From Pseudomonas guariconensis (GTDB taxonomy: Bacteria; Pseudomonadota; Gammaproteobacteria; Pseudomonadales; Pseudomonadaceae): 64,000 bases of DNA. Positions within the stretch are counted from its first letter, which is position 1. Every line of letters starts with the position of its first letter. The notes beneath the pieces are model-generated. The model was not told the DNA's origin. It made no database searches and saw only the letters and a list, made by a program, of their open reading frames with translations. A program made the position numbers and the translations under genes. Shown piece after piece: positions 54,176 through 63,073 of this stretch. Location: the NCBI RefSeq assembly GCF_900102675.1, contig NZ_FMYX01000001.1, positions 593,214 through 657,213 on the forward strand, given 5' to 3'.

Positions 54176-55099
54176 TTACAGCGCTGCCCATTGCTCGCGG
54201 TACTGCAGCAGAAAGTCCACGAAGACCCTGACCCGCTGAGGAATGGAGCGCCCATGGGGATACAGCAAGGTATAGGGCCGGGAACGCCCGCCATAAGCGG
54301 CGAGAACCTCGATCAAACGGCCATCGGCCAGCTGTTGCTCGACAATGAACTTGTAGGTCTGGAAAAGCCCCGCACCGTGTTCAGCGAGCGTGACACCGCC
54401 CAGGACATCGTCGGAGCAGGCATAGCCACCGTCGGTGAAGATCTCTCGCTCTCGGCCTTGCTCCTGGAACAGCCACGAAATCCGCCGCCCACTGCTGGGC
54501 AGCTCGAACTGAATGCACTCGTGAGCCTCCAGATCCTCAAGCACCTGCGGTGTGCCGGCCTTGGCCAGATACGCAGGCGAGGCCACCACGACCAGCTTGG
54601 CGTCTTCGAGCAAGCGCGCGACCAGCGTCGAATCCGGCTGAGCCCTGACCCGGATCGCCAGATCGTACCCCTCCGCCACGAAGTCGATGTTCCGGTTGCC
54701 CAGGTGAATCTCCACGGTGACCTGCGGATAGCGCTCGCGAAACAGCGGCAGCAACGGAAGGATGCGGTGATGCCCGTAGGTGGTCGGCAGGCTGATACGC
54801 AAACGCCCAGACGGTGTCGCCTGCGCACCCATGACGGTTTGCTGGGCTTCCACCAGTTGACTGAGCGCCTGGCTGCACTGCTCGAAGAAGGTTCGCCCGG
54901 CCTCGGTCAGGCGGATGCTGCGGGTGGTTCTGGCAAAGAGTCGCGACCCCAGTCGCTTCTCCAGACGAAGAATCGAGCGGCTGACCGCCGCGGGGGTAAC
55001 ACCGGCAAGCTGGGCCGCGGCAGTGAAACTACCGGCCTCTGCAGCCAGGCAGAACAATTCGATGCTGCCCAACTGCAAATCGTCGAAATGGCGCTTCAT
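54176..55099 (-). CDS. LysR-family regulator
   Basis: 307 residues. The HTH reads IELFCLAAEAGSFTAAAQLAG then TPAAVSRSILRLEKRLG, and the effector domain belongs to the CrgA-like group. The start ATG at 55099 is three bases inside a GTG. The nearest possible target is the SDR gene upstream on the same strand; the order (SDR, then LysR 116 bases later) does not show a divergent pair, so the target is open. Confidence 0.85.
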   Translation of the reverse strand: MKRHFDDLQLGSIELFCLAAEAGSFTAAAQLAGVTPAAVSRSILRLEKRLGSRLFARTTRSIRLTEAGRTFFEQCSQALSQLVEAQQTVMGAQATPSGRLRISLPTTYGHHRILPLLPLFRERYPQVTVEIHLGNRNIDFVAEGYDLAIRVRAQPDSTLVARLLEDAKLVVVASPAYLAKAGTPQVLEDLEAHECIQFELPSSGRRISWLFQEQGREREIFTDGGYACSDDVLGGVTLAEHGAGLFQTYKFIVEQQLADGRLIEVLAAYGGRSRPYTLLYPHGRSIPQRVRVFVDFLLQYREQWAAL

Positions 55100-55174
55100 C
55101 ACAGGTACCGGGTAGGAAGATCCTAAGGCAGATCTTTACCACACCCGGCAACAGAAAAGCATCGTGACCCCAAC

Positions 55175-55205
55175 GGCTTTACCGCCCGTGCGAGCCGGTA
55201 AAGCC
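55175..55205 (-). terminator. hairpin downstream of the SDR gene
   Basis: GGCTTTACCG and CGGTAAAGCC pair perfectly, ten base pairs, with an 11-base loop, starting nine bases after the SDR stop on the minus strand. There is no U-run. Confidence 0.45.
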
Positions 55206-55214
55206 ACCTTCGGA

Positions 55215-55925
55215 TCAATGGCCTGCGCTCTGGCCACCGTCTACATGCAGGATCTCGCCGGTGACGAAACCTGCGCCCTCCAGGTACAGGATCGCCTGCA
55301 CGATATCGTCAATCCCGCCCATATGACCGACCGGGTGCAGCTTGCCCAGCGCCTCGTGGGTTTCAGCAGCATGCATCGGCGTTCTGATGATGCCTGGAGA
55401 GACCGCGTTGACCCGAATGCCGCGCTTGGCATATTCGATCGCCAGGGATCGGGTCGCCGCATTGATCCCGCCCTTGGTCAGGGACGCCAATACCGAAGGC
55501 ACGCCGTCGATCGCATGATCGACCAGACTGGTGGTGATGCTGACGACATGGCCGCGCCCTTGCTTTTCCATTTCCACCATCGCCTGCTGGGTAATGTAGA
55601 AAAAGCCGCTCATGTTGGTCGCCACGACCTGCGCGTAATCGGCATGGGTGTAGTGGGTGAACGGCTTGGCGACAAAGATGCCGGCGTTGTTGACCAGGGT
55701 GTCTATCCGCCCGAAGCGGGCGATCGCCTCGCCAACGACGCGCTCGGCAGTCTGCGGGTCGGCGATGTCGCCAGCGATGGTCAGGATGTCCGGGTCGCTC
55801 GACGGCTGGATGGAGCGGGAGGTGGCGACCACCTGCCAGCCGCGTTCGCGAAAGCCCTTGACGACGCCTGCGCCAATGCCTTGGGAGGCGCCGGTAACAA
55901 TGACGACCTTGCTTGAAGTGTTCAT
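55215..55925 (-). CDS. short-chain dehydrogenase/reductase lacking the catalytic tyrosine
   Basis: 236 residues with the Rossmann motif TGASQGIG (11-18), NNAG (79-82) and the end GFVTGEILHVDGGQS, all normal for classical SDRs. The YxxxK pair is altered: Lys151 is present in LASLTKGG, but the Tyr position is Ala147. The codon is GCG, so this is not a misreading. It may act by another residue or be a binding protein. A small tautomerase gene lies upstream on the same strand, 65 bases away. Confidence 0.87.
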   Translation of the reverse strand: MNTSSKVVIVTGASQGIGAGVVKGFRERGWQVVATSRSIQPSSDPDILTIAGDIADPQTAERVVGEAIARFGRIDTLVNNAGIFVAKPFTHYTHADYAQVVATNMSGFFYITQQAMVEMEKQGRGHVVSITTSLVDHAIDGVPSVLASLTKGGINAATRSLAIEYAKRGIRVNAVSPGIIRTPMHAAETHEALGKLHPVGHMGGIDDIVQAILYLEGAGFVTGEILHVDGGQSAGH

Positions 55926-55990
55926 GGTGATTCCTCGGTCAAAGCGATGAGTTCAGGAAAAGCGTTGCGCTAGCGTTTTGCGCGAACAGC

Positions 55991-56197
55991 TCACTGCGCC
56001 TGCTGCTTGCGATAGGCCGTCGTGGTCATGCCCGCGTACCCCCAGTTATCCGTGTCGATCTCTTCGATCACGATATGGGTGAGCGCTGGGTCCTTGTTCA
56101 GGACACGCTCCATGGTTTGGGTGATCTCCTGGATCACCTGGGCCTTTTGCTGCGCGGTGACGCCGTCGCGAGTGATACGTACGCTGATGAAAGGCAT
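55991..56197 (-). CDS. 4-oxalocrotonate tautomerase-family protein
   Basis: 68 residues, the usual size. After removal of Met the protein starts with the catalytic Pro1 (MPFISVRITRDGVTAQQKAQV). GGAGAG nine bases upstream decides the start over an upstream in-frame ATG. The C-terminal part (HIVIEEIDTDNWGYAG) matches the DUF1904/Tsx-type tautomerases. It probably forms a unit with the SDR. Confidence 0.88.
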   Translation of the reverse strand: MPFISVRITRDGVTAQQKAQVIQEITQTMERVLNKDPALTHIVIEEIDTDNWGYAGMTTTAYRKQQAQ

Positions 56198-56397
56198 GGT
56201 GTGCTCTCCGTTCGCTGCGGTGTCGGAATGACGGGGCAGCAGGTGGAGAAGACTGTAGAAAGTTGCCATGGAAGGATAAATACAGGCCGGAGCACTTCAT
56301 TTGTGATGCGGTGTATCAAATAGCGCGGGCAAGCGACCGCGTCTTCACGAGACTCGCCCAGGGTGGGCTGATCGGACCGATACAGCCCAGTTACACG

Positions 56398-59247
56398 TTA
56401 AAGCTGCCCCACCCAATACGACACATTCACCTCGTCGATCTGCTCGGGACGCAAGAACCGCTGCGCATATTCCTGGTACACCCCGCTAGTGAGGAACAAC
56501 CGCAACAGTTGCCCATCGATGTGGTTGTCGCGGGCCATCGTGACCAGGATCTTCACCGACTCGGACAGGGTCTTGGCCGGTTTGTAAGGCCGATCGGCAG
56601 CGGTCAGAGCCTCGAAGATATCGGCAATGGCCATGATCCGCTCAGGAATCCCCAAGTCATCCCTGCCCTGCCGGCGCGGATAGCCCGCGCCATCCATTCG
56701 CTCATGGTGGCTGCCGGCGATGGCCGAGACACGCTTGAGATGACGTGGGAACGGCAGTGAGTCGAGCATGATGATGGTCTGCACGATGTGCTCGTTGATC
56801 TTGAAGCGCTCCTCCTCGTTGAGCGTGCCGCGGCGGATCGAGAGGTTGTACAGCTCACCGGCGTTACTGGCATGAGCCGGCAGGCGCATGTCGAAGCCCC
56901 AGATGTTGCGCGGGTCATCCTTGGCCACAGGTGGCTTGCGCGCCCCCCAGGGCATCCGGTGATCATCGCGGTCAGCCAGCAGCAGCTCATCGGCCGGCAA
57001 CGGCACGGGAGGAACACCTGCCAATCGCTCTTCCTCGTCCCGCGAGAGCCCCAGCCGATTGTCGAAGTGCCGTTGCCAACGCCGCTGGCCGATACGCTGC
57101 AGTCGCTCGATGTCCTGCTCCTGCATGAACTCTCCACCGATATTGGCCTTGGCAACGAAGGCAAACGCTTCCTGCAGTTCGGCCTGGGCGCGCTCGAGCG
57201 TACGCTGCAGTGGCGGTTGATCCGCGCCGCTGGCCAGCCCACGCCAGTAATCGAGCTCGGCATCGCGCCAGAGCACTTCGAAGCGCATGCGTATTTCATG
57301 GATGCGGTTGTAGAGGGTTTCCAGCTTGGTCGCCTTGTCCACCACGTATTCGGGGCTGGTGACCTTGCCGCAGTCGTGCAGCCAGGCAGCGACATGGAAC
57401 TCATAGCGCTCGGCATCACTCAGGGTGAAGTCGGCATAAGGGCCGCTGTCGGCTTGCACGGCTTTGTCCAACAGCATCTGGGCCAGTTGCGGCACCCGCT
57501 CGCAATGACCTCCCGTGTAGGGGCTCTTGGCGTCGATGGCATCGGCCAACAACTTGATCATGGCATCGAGCAGGCGTTGCTGAGCCTCGACCAACTGACG
57601 TGTTTCGATGGCCACGGCCGCGGCGCCGGACAACTCCTCGACAAAGCGTCGAAATGGCTGCCCCACCCCTTCGCCTGTCCGATCAGCTTCCAATTGCAGC
57701 ACCAGAATGCCGAGCAGCGCCTGACTTCGGTCGTTGAGCACGACCGCCAGGCTGCGCCCACACAGTTCAAGGGCATGGCTGACGACTGCCGCCAAGTCCC
57801 GGTGATCGTCCGCTTGAATCTGGAGCTGCGCTGGATAGGCCTCGCTACCGCAGCAAGTGGCCAGGCGCAACTGCGCAGGCTCCGCATCGAACAGGTAGAC
57901 CGCTCCGGCGTGCACGCCGGCGGCATCGACCAAGTGCGCCAACACGCCTTCGAGCATGCGTTCGAGTTGGCTCTCACGGCTGAGCGTGAGAGTGATCGCC
58001 TGAAAGCTGCGGATCGTCCCGGACATGCGGCTGAGCACCTGGCTCAGCTCGCGCACCTCCGACACCCGTGACCTGACCCCCACCTCGCGGCTGAAGTCGA
58101 AACCTGCCAGGCCGCGCACCTGCTCGGCCAGCAGACGTAACGGACGACCGATACGCTGGCCGAGCAAGCCGCCCAGCACCAGCAAAACGGCCATCAGCGC
58201 CGCGGTCCAGAGCAACTGCTCAAACAACACCTTGCGCGCACCCGCCAACAGTTCATGACCAGGCACGGCGATCAGCACCTGCAAGTCCTGCCCGGCCAAG
58301 CTGGTGAGCGGTACACGCATGCCGTACCAGGCTTCCCCGTCTACCTGGAAACGCTTGGGGCTGGCGCCTTGGGACTGGTCGGCATACAGCTGCGCAAGGC
58401 TGGGAATCCCCAGCTCACTGATGCGCGACAGGCGCACCGTCTCGCCCTCGTGCACGATGACCCGCTTGAGATCCGGATAGGCCACCACGCTGCCTTGATC
58501 GTCGATCACCGCAAGCTCGGTCCCTGCGGTCATGCGCAGGTCCCGGCTTTCGCTGGCCAGGTCATCGACCGAGACATCCATGCCGATCACCGCCTCGCCC
58601 TTGACGCTGCGCTGGGCCAGGGTCATGCCGACCTCGCGGGTGGTGAAGAACACATAAGGGCGGGTCAGCACGGTGGTGCTTTGCCCTGAAGCCTCGACGA
58701 ACCACGGGCGCGCGCGTGGATCGAACTGGTAGTCCGGCTTGTCCTGGGCCTGGAGCAGGTTGAGTTGGCGGTCATAGAATCGCCATTGGCCCGACATCGA
58801 CCCGCCCGCCTGCCGGCTAACGCTCTGCACCAGGAAGGCCGTGCCAGGTGGCGCCGCGAAACGCTCGAGCAGCTGAGGCTCCCGAAGCCTGCGCACGAGC
58901 AGGAACTCGCCATTGGCGTAACCCACATAGGCGGCGCTGAGCATCTTGTTGGCATTCAGGCTCTCGACCAGTTGCGGGAGCCGCTCCAGGCGTTGGGCCA
59001 GGTCGCCGGCGAGCGGATCGGCGGCCAGCAACCGCAGACTGCTCTGTACCGGATCGACCAGCCGGCGGGCACGCTCGTCGATCGTCTTGCCCACCTGCTG
59101 GGCAGTATCCCCAGCGGCGGCCAGCAGGGTCTCTCGAACTCCGCTGTAGCCCTGCCAGGCCAGGCCTGCGCCCAGCAGCAACATGCCCAGCATGATTGCC
59201 AGCGCCACCAGAAGCTGCAAAGAAAGGCCACGCCCGGGGGTGTTCAT
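56398..59247 (-). CDS. dCache-HAMP-GAF-HD-GYP phosphodiesterase
   Basis: 949 residues. TM1 about 10-31, a long periplasmic double Cache domain (about 35-335), TM2 about 345-370, then HAMP, GAF (about 430-570) and the HD-GYP domain. The HD pair is HDCGK (624-628) and the GYP signature HHERMDGAGYP (847-857). Between them lies an insertion of roughly 170 residues (LETLYNRIHEIRMRFEVLW and following). HD-GYP enzymes degrade c-di-GMP; all marker residues are present. The start MNTPGRGLSL is used because it begins the TM stretch. Confidence 0.88.
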   Translation of the reverse strand: MNTPGRGLSLQLLVALAIMLGMLLLGAGLAWQGYSGVRETLLAAAGDTAQQVGKTIDERARRLVDPVQSSLRLLAADPLAGDLAQRLERLPQLVESLNANKMLSAAYVGYANGEFLLVRRLREPQLLERFAAPPGTAFLVQSVSRQAGGSMSGQWRFYDRQLNLLQAQDKPDYQFDPRARPWFVEASGQSTTVLTRPYVFFTTREVGMTLAQRSVKGEAVIGMDVSVDDLASESRDLRMTAGTELAVIDDQGSVVAYPDLKRVIVHEGETVRLSRISELGIPSLAQLYADQSQGASPKRFQVDGEAWYGMRVPLTSLAGQDLQVLIAVPGHELLAGARKVLFEQLLWTAALMAVLLVLGGLLGQRIGRPLRLLAEQVRGLAGFDFSREVGVRSRVSEVRELSQVLSRMSGTIRSFQAITLTLSRESQLERMLEGVLAHLVDAAGVHAGAVYLFDAEPAQLRLATCCGSEAYPAQLQIQADDHRDLAAVVSHALELCGRSLAVVLNDRSQALLGILVLQLEADRTGEGVGQPFRRFVEELSGAAAVAIETRQLVEAQQRLLDAMIKLLADAIDAKSPYTGGHCERVPQLAQMLLDKAVQADSGPYADFTLSDAERYEFHVAAWLHDCGKVTSPEYVVDKATKLETLYNRIHEIRMRFEVLWRDAELDYWRGLASGADQPPLQRTLERAQAELQEAFAFVAKANIGGEFMQEQDIERLQRIGQRRWQRHFDNRLGLSRDEEERLAGVPPVPLPADELLLADRDDHRMPWGARKPPVAKDDPRNIWGFDMRLPAHASNAGELYNLSIRRGTLNEEERFKINEHIVQTIIMLDSLPFPRHLKRVSAIAGSHHERMDGAGYPRRQGRDDLGIPERIMAIADIFEALTAADRPYKPAKTLSESVKILVTMARDNHIDGQLLRLFLTSGVYQEYAQRFLRPEQIDEVNVSYWVGQL

Positions 59248-59472
59248 CGCCGCAGTCCCCCAGGGCACCTGGCCGCACATACCCCGGACACAAAGCCCGC
59301 CGACTGGCGAGCGACAACGATCAGCACACAGCCCATCCCAGGTACTCCATGTATGGCGCTTCCAACAGTGTAATCAGCCAGCGCGATCGTGCTGGCCCGA
59401 TGTGTAGCCCTTGCTCAGTGCCGCGCAGTCGCGGGCTCGGAGAGGCGATAAGGACACATCGAGCACGTTCCG

Positions 59473-59514
59473 GATACGACAGCGCCCACGTCGTCACGTG
59501 GGCGCTGTCGTATC
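59473..59514. terminator. 19-bp perfect inverted repeat after the DyP gene
   Basis: The arms 59473-59491 and 59496-59514 are exact reverse complements around CGTC. It starts six bases after the DyP stop. No U-run is present on either side, so it may be a terminator without tail, or an mRNA-stabilising element. Confidence 0.6.
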
Positions 59515-59520
59515 AACCGG

Positions 59521-60459
59521 TCACTGTTCGCATACGGCCAGGAACGTCGCCGACGGCACGAAGAACAGCCCACCGGTGACGGCACGGCTGAAGTCCAGCA
59601 GCCGGTCGTAGTTGCCGGGCGGCTTGCCGACGAACATGTTCTCCAGCATTTGCTCGATCGGCGCCGGCGAGCGCGCATACCCGATGAAATAGGTGCCGAA
59701 CTCCCCTGCCCCAGGGCGCCCGAACGGCATGTTGTCGCGCAGGATCTTCACCTCCTGGCCGTTTTCTTCCAGGGTGGTCAGCGAGCTGTGCGAGTTGCTG
59801 GGTTTTACCGACTCGTCCAGCTCGATGTCCGAAAGCTTGGTGCGCCCGATGATGTGTTCCTGCTCCGCCGTGGACAGCCCGTTCCAAGCGGTCATGTCGT
59901 GCAGGTACTTCTGCACCAGCACGTAGCTTCCGCCCGCGAACGAAGGGTCTTCGTCGCCGACGAGGGTGAACTTGCCGACCTCGCGGCCCGTGGGGTTCTC
60001 GGTGCCGTCGACGAAACCGATGATGCTGCGCATGTCGAAGTACCGAAAGCCCTGAACCTCGTCGACCACCGTTACGGCGCCCTCCAGACGCTTCATGATC
60101 TGCGCAGCCAACTCGAAGCACAGGTCCATCTGTTCGGCGCGGATGTGCAGCAGAATGTCCCCGGCAGTGGCTACCGCCACGCGATCGCCACTGCCGATTT
60201 CACGAAACGGATGCAACGACGCCGGGCGCGGTACCTGGAACAGCACATCCCACACGCTCGCACCAAAACCCACGACGCAGGACAAGTTGCCCGAAGGTAC
60301 CCGTTTGCCCACCGAGCGAACCAGCCCGGCAAGGTCGCCGCACAAGCCGCGGACGCAATCCCGGCTGGCGTCGCCGGGGTTCAAGGTAGCCACGAGGAAA
60401 ATGGCACTGTGGGTGATCGGGGTTTCGACAGCCTGGGGTTCGATCTCGGAAATGTTCAT
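59521..60459 (-). CDS. DyP-type heme peroxidase
   Basis: 312 residues. The family motif is GFVDGTENP (148-156) with catalytic Asp151. The proximal heme histidine is probably His224 (SNSHSS) and the distal arginine Arg241 (RDNMPFGRP). DyP peroxidases oxidise dyes and phenolics with H2O2 and are often loaded into encapsulins; no encapsulin gene is near and no Tat signal is present, so it is cytoplasmic. The ATG at 60459 follows a GTG by three bases. Confidence 0.92.
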   Translation of the reverse strand: MNISEIEPQAVETPITHSAIFLVATLNPGDASRDCVRGLCGDLAGLVRSVGKRVPSGNLSCVVGFGASVWDVLFQVPRPASLHPFREIGSGDRVAVATAGDILLHIRAEQMDLCFELAAQIMKRLEGAVTVVDEVQGFRYFDMRSIIGFVDGTENPTGREVGKFTLVGDEDPSFAGGSYVLVQKYLHDMTAWNGLSTAEQEHIIGRTKLSDIELDESVKPSNSHSSLTTLEENGQEVKILRDNMPFGRPGAGEFGTYFIGYARSPAPIEQMLENMFVGKPPGNYDRLLDFSRAVTGGLFFVPSATFLAVCEQ

Positions 60460-60585
60460 CACAGCTTTCGCCTTGTTGACAGTCAGCTAGCAGGAACCTT
60501 CGCCTGCGCACGGCTGTGCGACGCAGGCTTGGTCTATCGGTATAGCACAGGCCAGCCAGAGGCCCCGCCCAAACACCAGGCGCGG

Positions 60586-61602
60586 TCAGTGGTAAGCATC
60601 CCCCGCTTTGACCTTGCCGCGGAACACGTGGTAGCTCCAGAACGTGTAGGCCAGGATGATGGGAATGATGAACAGCGCGCCCATCAAGGCAAACAGCTGG
60701 CTTGTGAGCGGCGCGGCGGCCTGCCAGAGGTTGATCGAGGGCGGCACGATGTTAGGCCAGATGCTGATCGCAAGTCCCAGGTAGCCGAGAAACACCAAGG
60801 CCACCACTCCCATGAACGGCAAATGCGAATGGCGCTTGCGCAGGGTCTTCTGGATCACCACCACCGCCAGCACGGCCAAACCGGCAATCAGCGCAGAGCG
60901 GATCCAGTGGCTGCCGGCGAACCAGCGCTGGGCAATGTCGGCGTGCAGCCAGGCCGTCCAAGCACAGATCACCACGATCACCATTGCCAGCAAATACAGC
61001 AGCGGACGGCTGTAATGGCGCATGCGCGACTCCAGCATGCCGTCGGTCTTGATCAGCAACCAGGTGCTGCCGAGCAACGCGTAGGCCAGGATCAAGCCCA
61101 CGCCGCAGAACAGCGGGAACGGCGCCAGCCAGTCCAGCGCGCTGCCGGCGAACTGGCGGTTCTGCACGGGGATGCCCGAGATATAGGTGCCGATGGCAAC
61201 GCCCTGGAAGAACGTGGCCAGCACCGAGCCGCCGATGAACGCCTTGTCCCAGAGGTGGCGCTTGCGCGGATGCGCCTTGAAGCGGAACTCGAACGCGACG
61301 CCGCGGAAGATCAGCCCGGCCAAAACCAGCACCAGCGGCAGGTACAGCGCCTCGAGAATCACCGAGTACGCCAGCGGAAATGCGCCATACAGCGCCGCAG
61401 CCCCCAACACCGCCCAGGTTTCATTGCCATCCCAGACCGGCGCGACGGTGTTCATCATCACATCGCGCTCGCTGGAGTCGCTGATCAGGGGAAACAGGAT
61501 CCCCAGGCCCAGGTCGAAGCCATCCATGATCACGTACATCATCAGGCCGAAGGCGATGATCACGCCCCAGATGACCGACAAATCGATACCTTGAATTGCC
61601 AT
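60586..61602 (-). CDS. cioB: cyanide-insensitive bd-type oxidase subunit II
   Basis: 338 residues with about eight membrane helices. It starts AIQGIDLSVIWGVIIAFGLMMYV..., and WDGNETWAVLGAAALYGAFP is typical of CydB/CioB. It pairs with cioA 15 bases upstream. In CIO enzymes this subunit supports the haem-bearing subunit I. The final segment is AYTFWSYHVFRGKV. Confidence 0.92.
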   Translation of the reverse strand: MAIQGIDLSVIWGVIIAFGLMMYVIMDGFDLGLGILFPLISDSSERDVMMNTVAPVWDGNETWAVLGAAALYGAFPLAYSVILEALYLPLVLVLAGLIFRGVAFEFRFKAHPRKRHLWDKAFIGGSVLATFFQGVAIGTYISGIPVQNRQFAGSALDWLAPFPLFCGVGLILAYALLGSTWLLIKTDGMLESRMRHYSRPLLYLLAMVIVVICAWTAWLHADIAQRWFAGSHWIRSALIAGLAVLAVVVIQKTLRKRHSHLPFMGVVALVFLGYLGLAISIWPNIVPPSINLWQAAAPLTSQLFALMGALFIIPIILAYTFWSYHVFRGKVKAGDAYH

Positions 61603-61617
61603 GCTTGCGCTCCCCTA

Positions 61618-63009
61618 TCAATCCGCTACCGACAGCGGACGACGCGCTGTCGCAAGTTGGCCCGGTTGCTCAGGCAATACGTGCGCCTCATGGGTCTTCG
61701 GCCCTTTGCGTACCAGACGCATCATGTAGCCGATACCCACCGTGAACACCGAGAAGTAGATCAGGACGAACAGCGCCAGGGTGATGCTCATCTGGGTGGC
61801 GCTGTGATTGGACGCCGCCTGCGTGGTGCGCAACATGCCGTAGACCACCCACGGCTGACGGCCGACCTCGGTGGTGAACCACCCGGCGAGCAAGGCGATC
61901 AAGCCCGAAGGCCCCATGAGCAAGGCGAACCACAGGAAGAGTCGGTTGCGGTACAGGGCGCCGCCTCGGCGCAATACCAAGGCCAGCAGTGCACAAGCCA
62001 GCATCAACATGCCCAGTCCAGCCATGACCCGGAAGCTCCAGAAGATGATCGTAGAGTTGGGTCGGTCCTCTTTGGCAAAGCTCTTGAGCGCCGGAATCTG
62101 CTTGTCCAGGCTGTGGGTCAGGATCAGGCTGCCCAGGTAAGGCACCTCCAGGCTGTAGCGGGTCCTTTCGGCGTCCATGTCCGGCAGGCCGAACAACACC
62201 AGTGGCGAGGCCTCACCCGGGATATTTTCCCAGTGCCCTTCGATGGCTGCGATCTTGGCCGGCTGATGCTCCAGGGTATTGAGCCCGTGGGCATCGCCCA
62301 CCACGACCTGCACAGGCGTGGCCACCAGGATCATCCACATGGCCATCGACAGCATCTTGCGCACCTGTGGCGTATCACGGCCACGCAGTAAGTGCCAGGC
62401 GGCCGAGGCGCCCACGAACAACGCAGTCGACAGGAATGCGGCCAACGCCATGTGCGCCAGGCGGTACGGGAACGACGGATTGAAGACAATCCTGAACCAG
62501 TCCATCGGCACGACACGGCCATCGACGATCTCGATACCTTGCGGTGTCTGCATCCAGCTGTTGGACGAGAGAATCCAGAACATCGAGATGAGCGTGCCGA
62601 TGGCCACCATGATGGTGGCGAAGAAGTGCAGCTTGCGCCCTACCCGGTCCCAGCCGAACAACATCACGCCCAGGAAGCCCGCCTCCAGGAAGAACGCCGT
62701 CAGCACCTCATAGGTGAGCAACGGCCCGGTCACGCTGCCCGCGAAGTCTGAAAAACGCGCCCAGTTGGTGCCGAACTCGTAAGCCATGACCAGGCCCGAG
62801 ACCACGCCCATGCCAAAGTTGACGGCGAAGATCTTCGACCAGAAGTGGTAAAGGTCCTTGTAGACCGCGTTGCCGGTCTTCAGCCAGCAACCTTCGAGCA
62901 CTGCCAGAAAGCTTGCCAGACCAATAGTGATGGCCGGAAAGATGATGTGAAACGAGACCGTGAAGGCGAACTGAATCCGCGCCAGGTCCAACGCATCTAG
63001 ATTCGACAT
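61618..63009 (-). CDS. cioA: cyanide-insensitive bd-type oxidase subunit I
   Basis: 463 residues, shorter than E. coli CydA (522) owing to a short Q-loop, which is the mark of CIO-type oxidases. His21 (FTVSFHIIFP) is a haem ligand, and the conserved GRQPWVVYGMLRT motif is present. It oxidises ubiquinol and reduces O2 without pumping and resists cyanide. It is the first gene of cioAB; the next gene upstream encodes a molybdopterin oxidoreductase. Confidence 0.93.
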   Translation of the reverse strand: MSNLDALDLARIQFAFTVSFHIIFPAITIGLASFLAVLEGCWLKTGNAVYKDLYHFWSKIFAVNFGMGVVSGLVMAYEFGTNWARFSDFAGSVTGPLLTYEVLTAFFLEAGFLGVMLFGWDRVGRKLHFFATIMVAIGTLISMFWILSSNSWMQTPQGIEIVDGRVVPMDWFRIVFNPSFPYRLAHMALAAFLSTALFVGASAAWHLLRGRDTPQVRKMLSMAMWMILVATPVQVVVGDAHGLNTLEHQPAKIAAIEGHWENIPGEASPLVLFGLPDMDAERTRYSLEVPYLGSLILTHSLDKQIPALKSFAKEDRPNSTIIFWSFRVMAGLGMLMLACALLALVLRRGGALYRNRLFLWFALLMGPSGLIALLAGWFTTEVGRQPWVVYGMLRTTQAASNHSATQMSITLALFVLIYFSVFTVGIGYMMRLVRKGPKTHEAHVLPEQPGQLATARRPLSVAD

Positions 63010-63073
63010 GACAATATCCTTGCAGGCCGCCGGCCGTTACCGGCCAGGGCCTGTGCACAGGGGAACGTGAGGG

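Noticed and set aside
59650..62391. 913-residue open frame on the plus strand
   Set aside because: It runs antisense through the DyP, cioB and cioA genes, all clearly real; the translation is Gln/His/Arg-rich shadow sequence.
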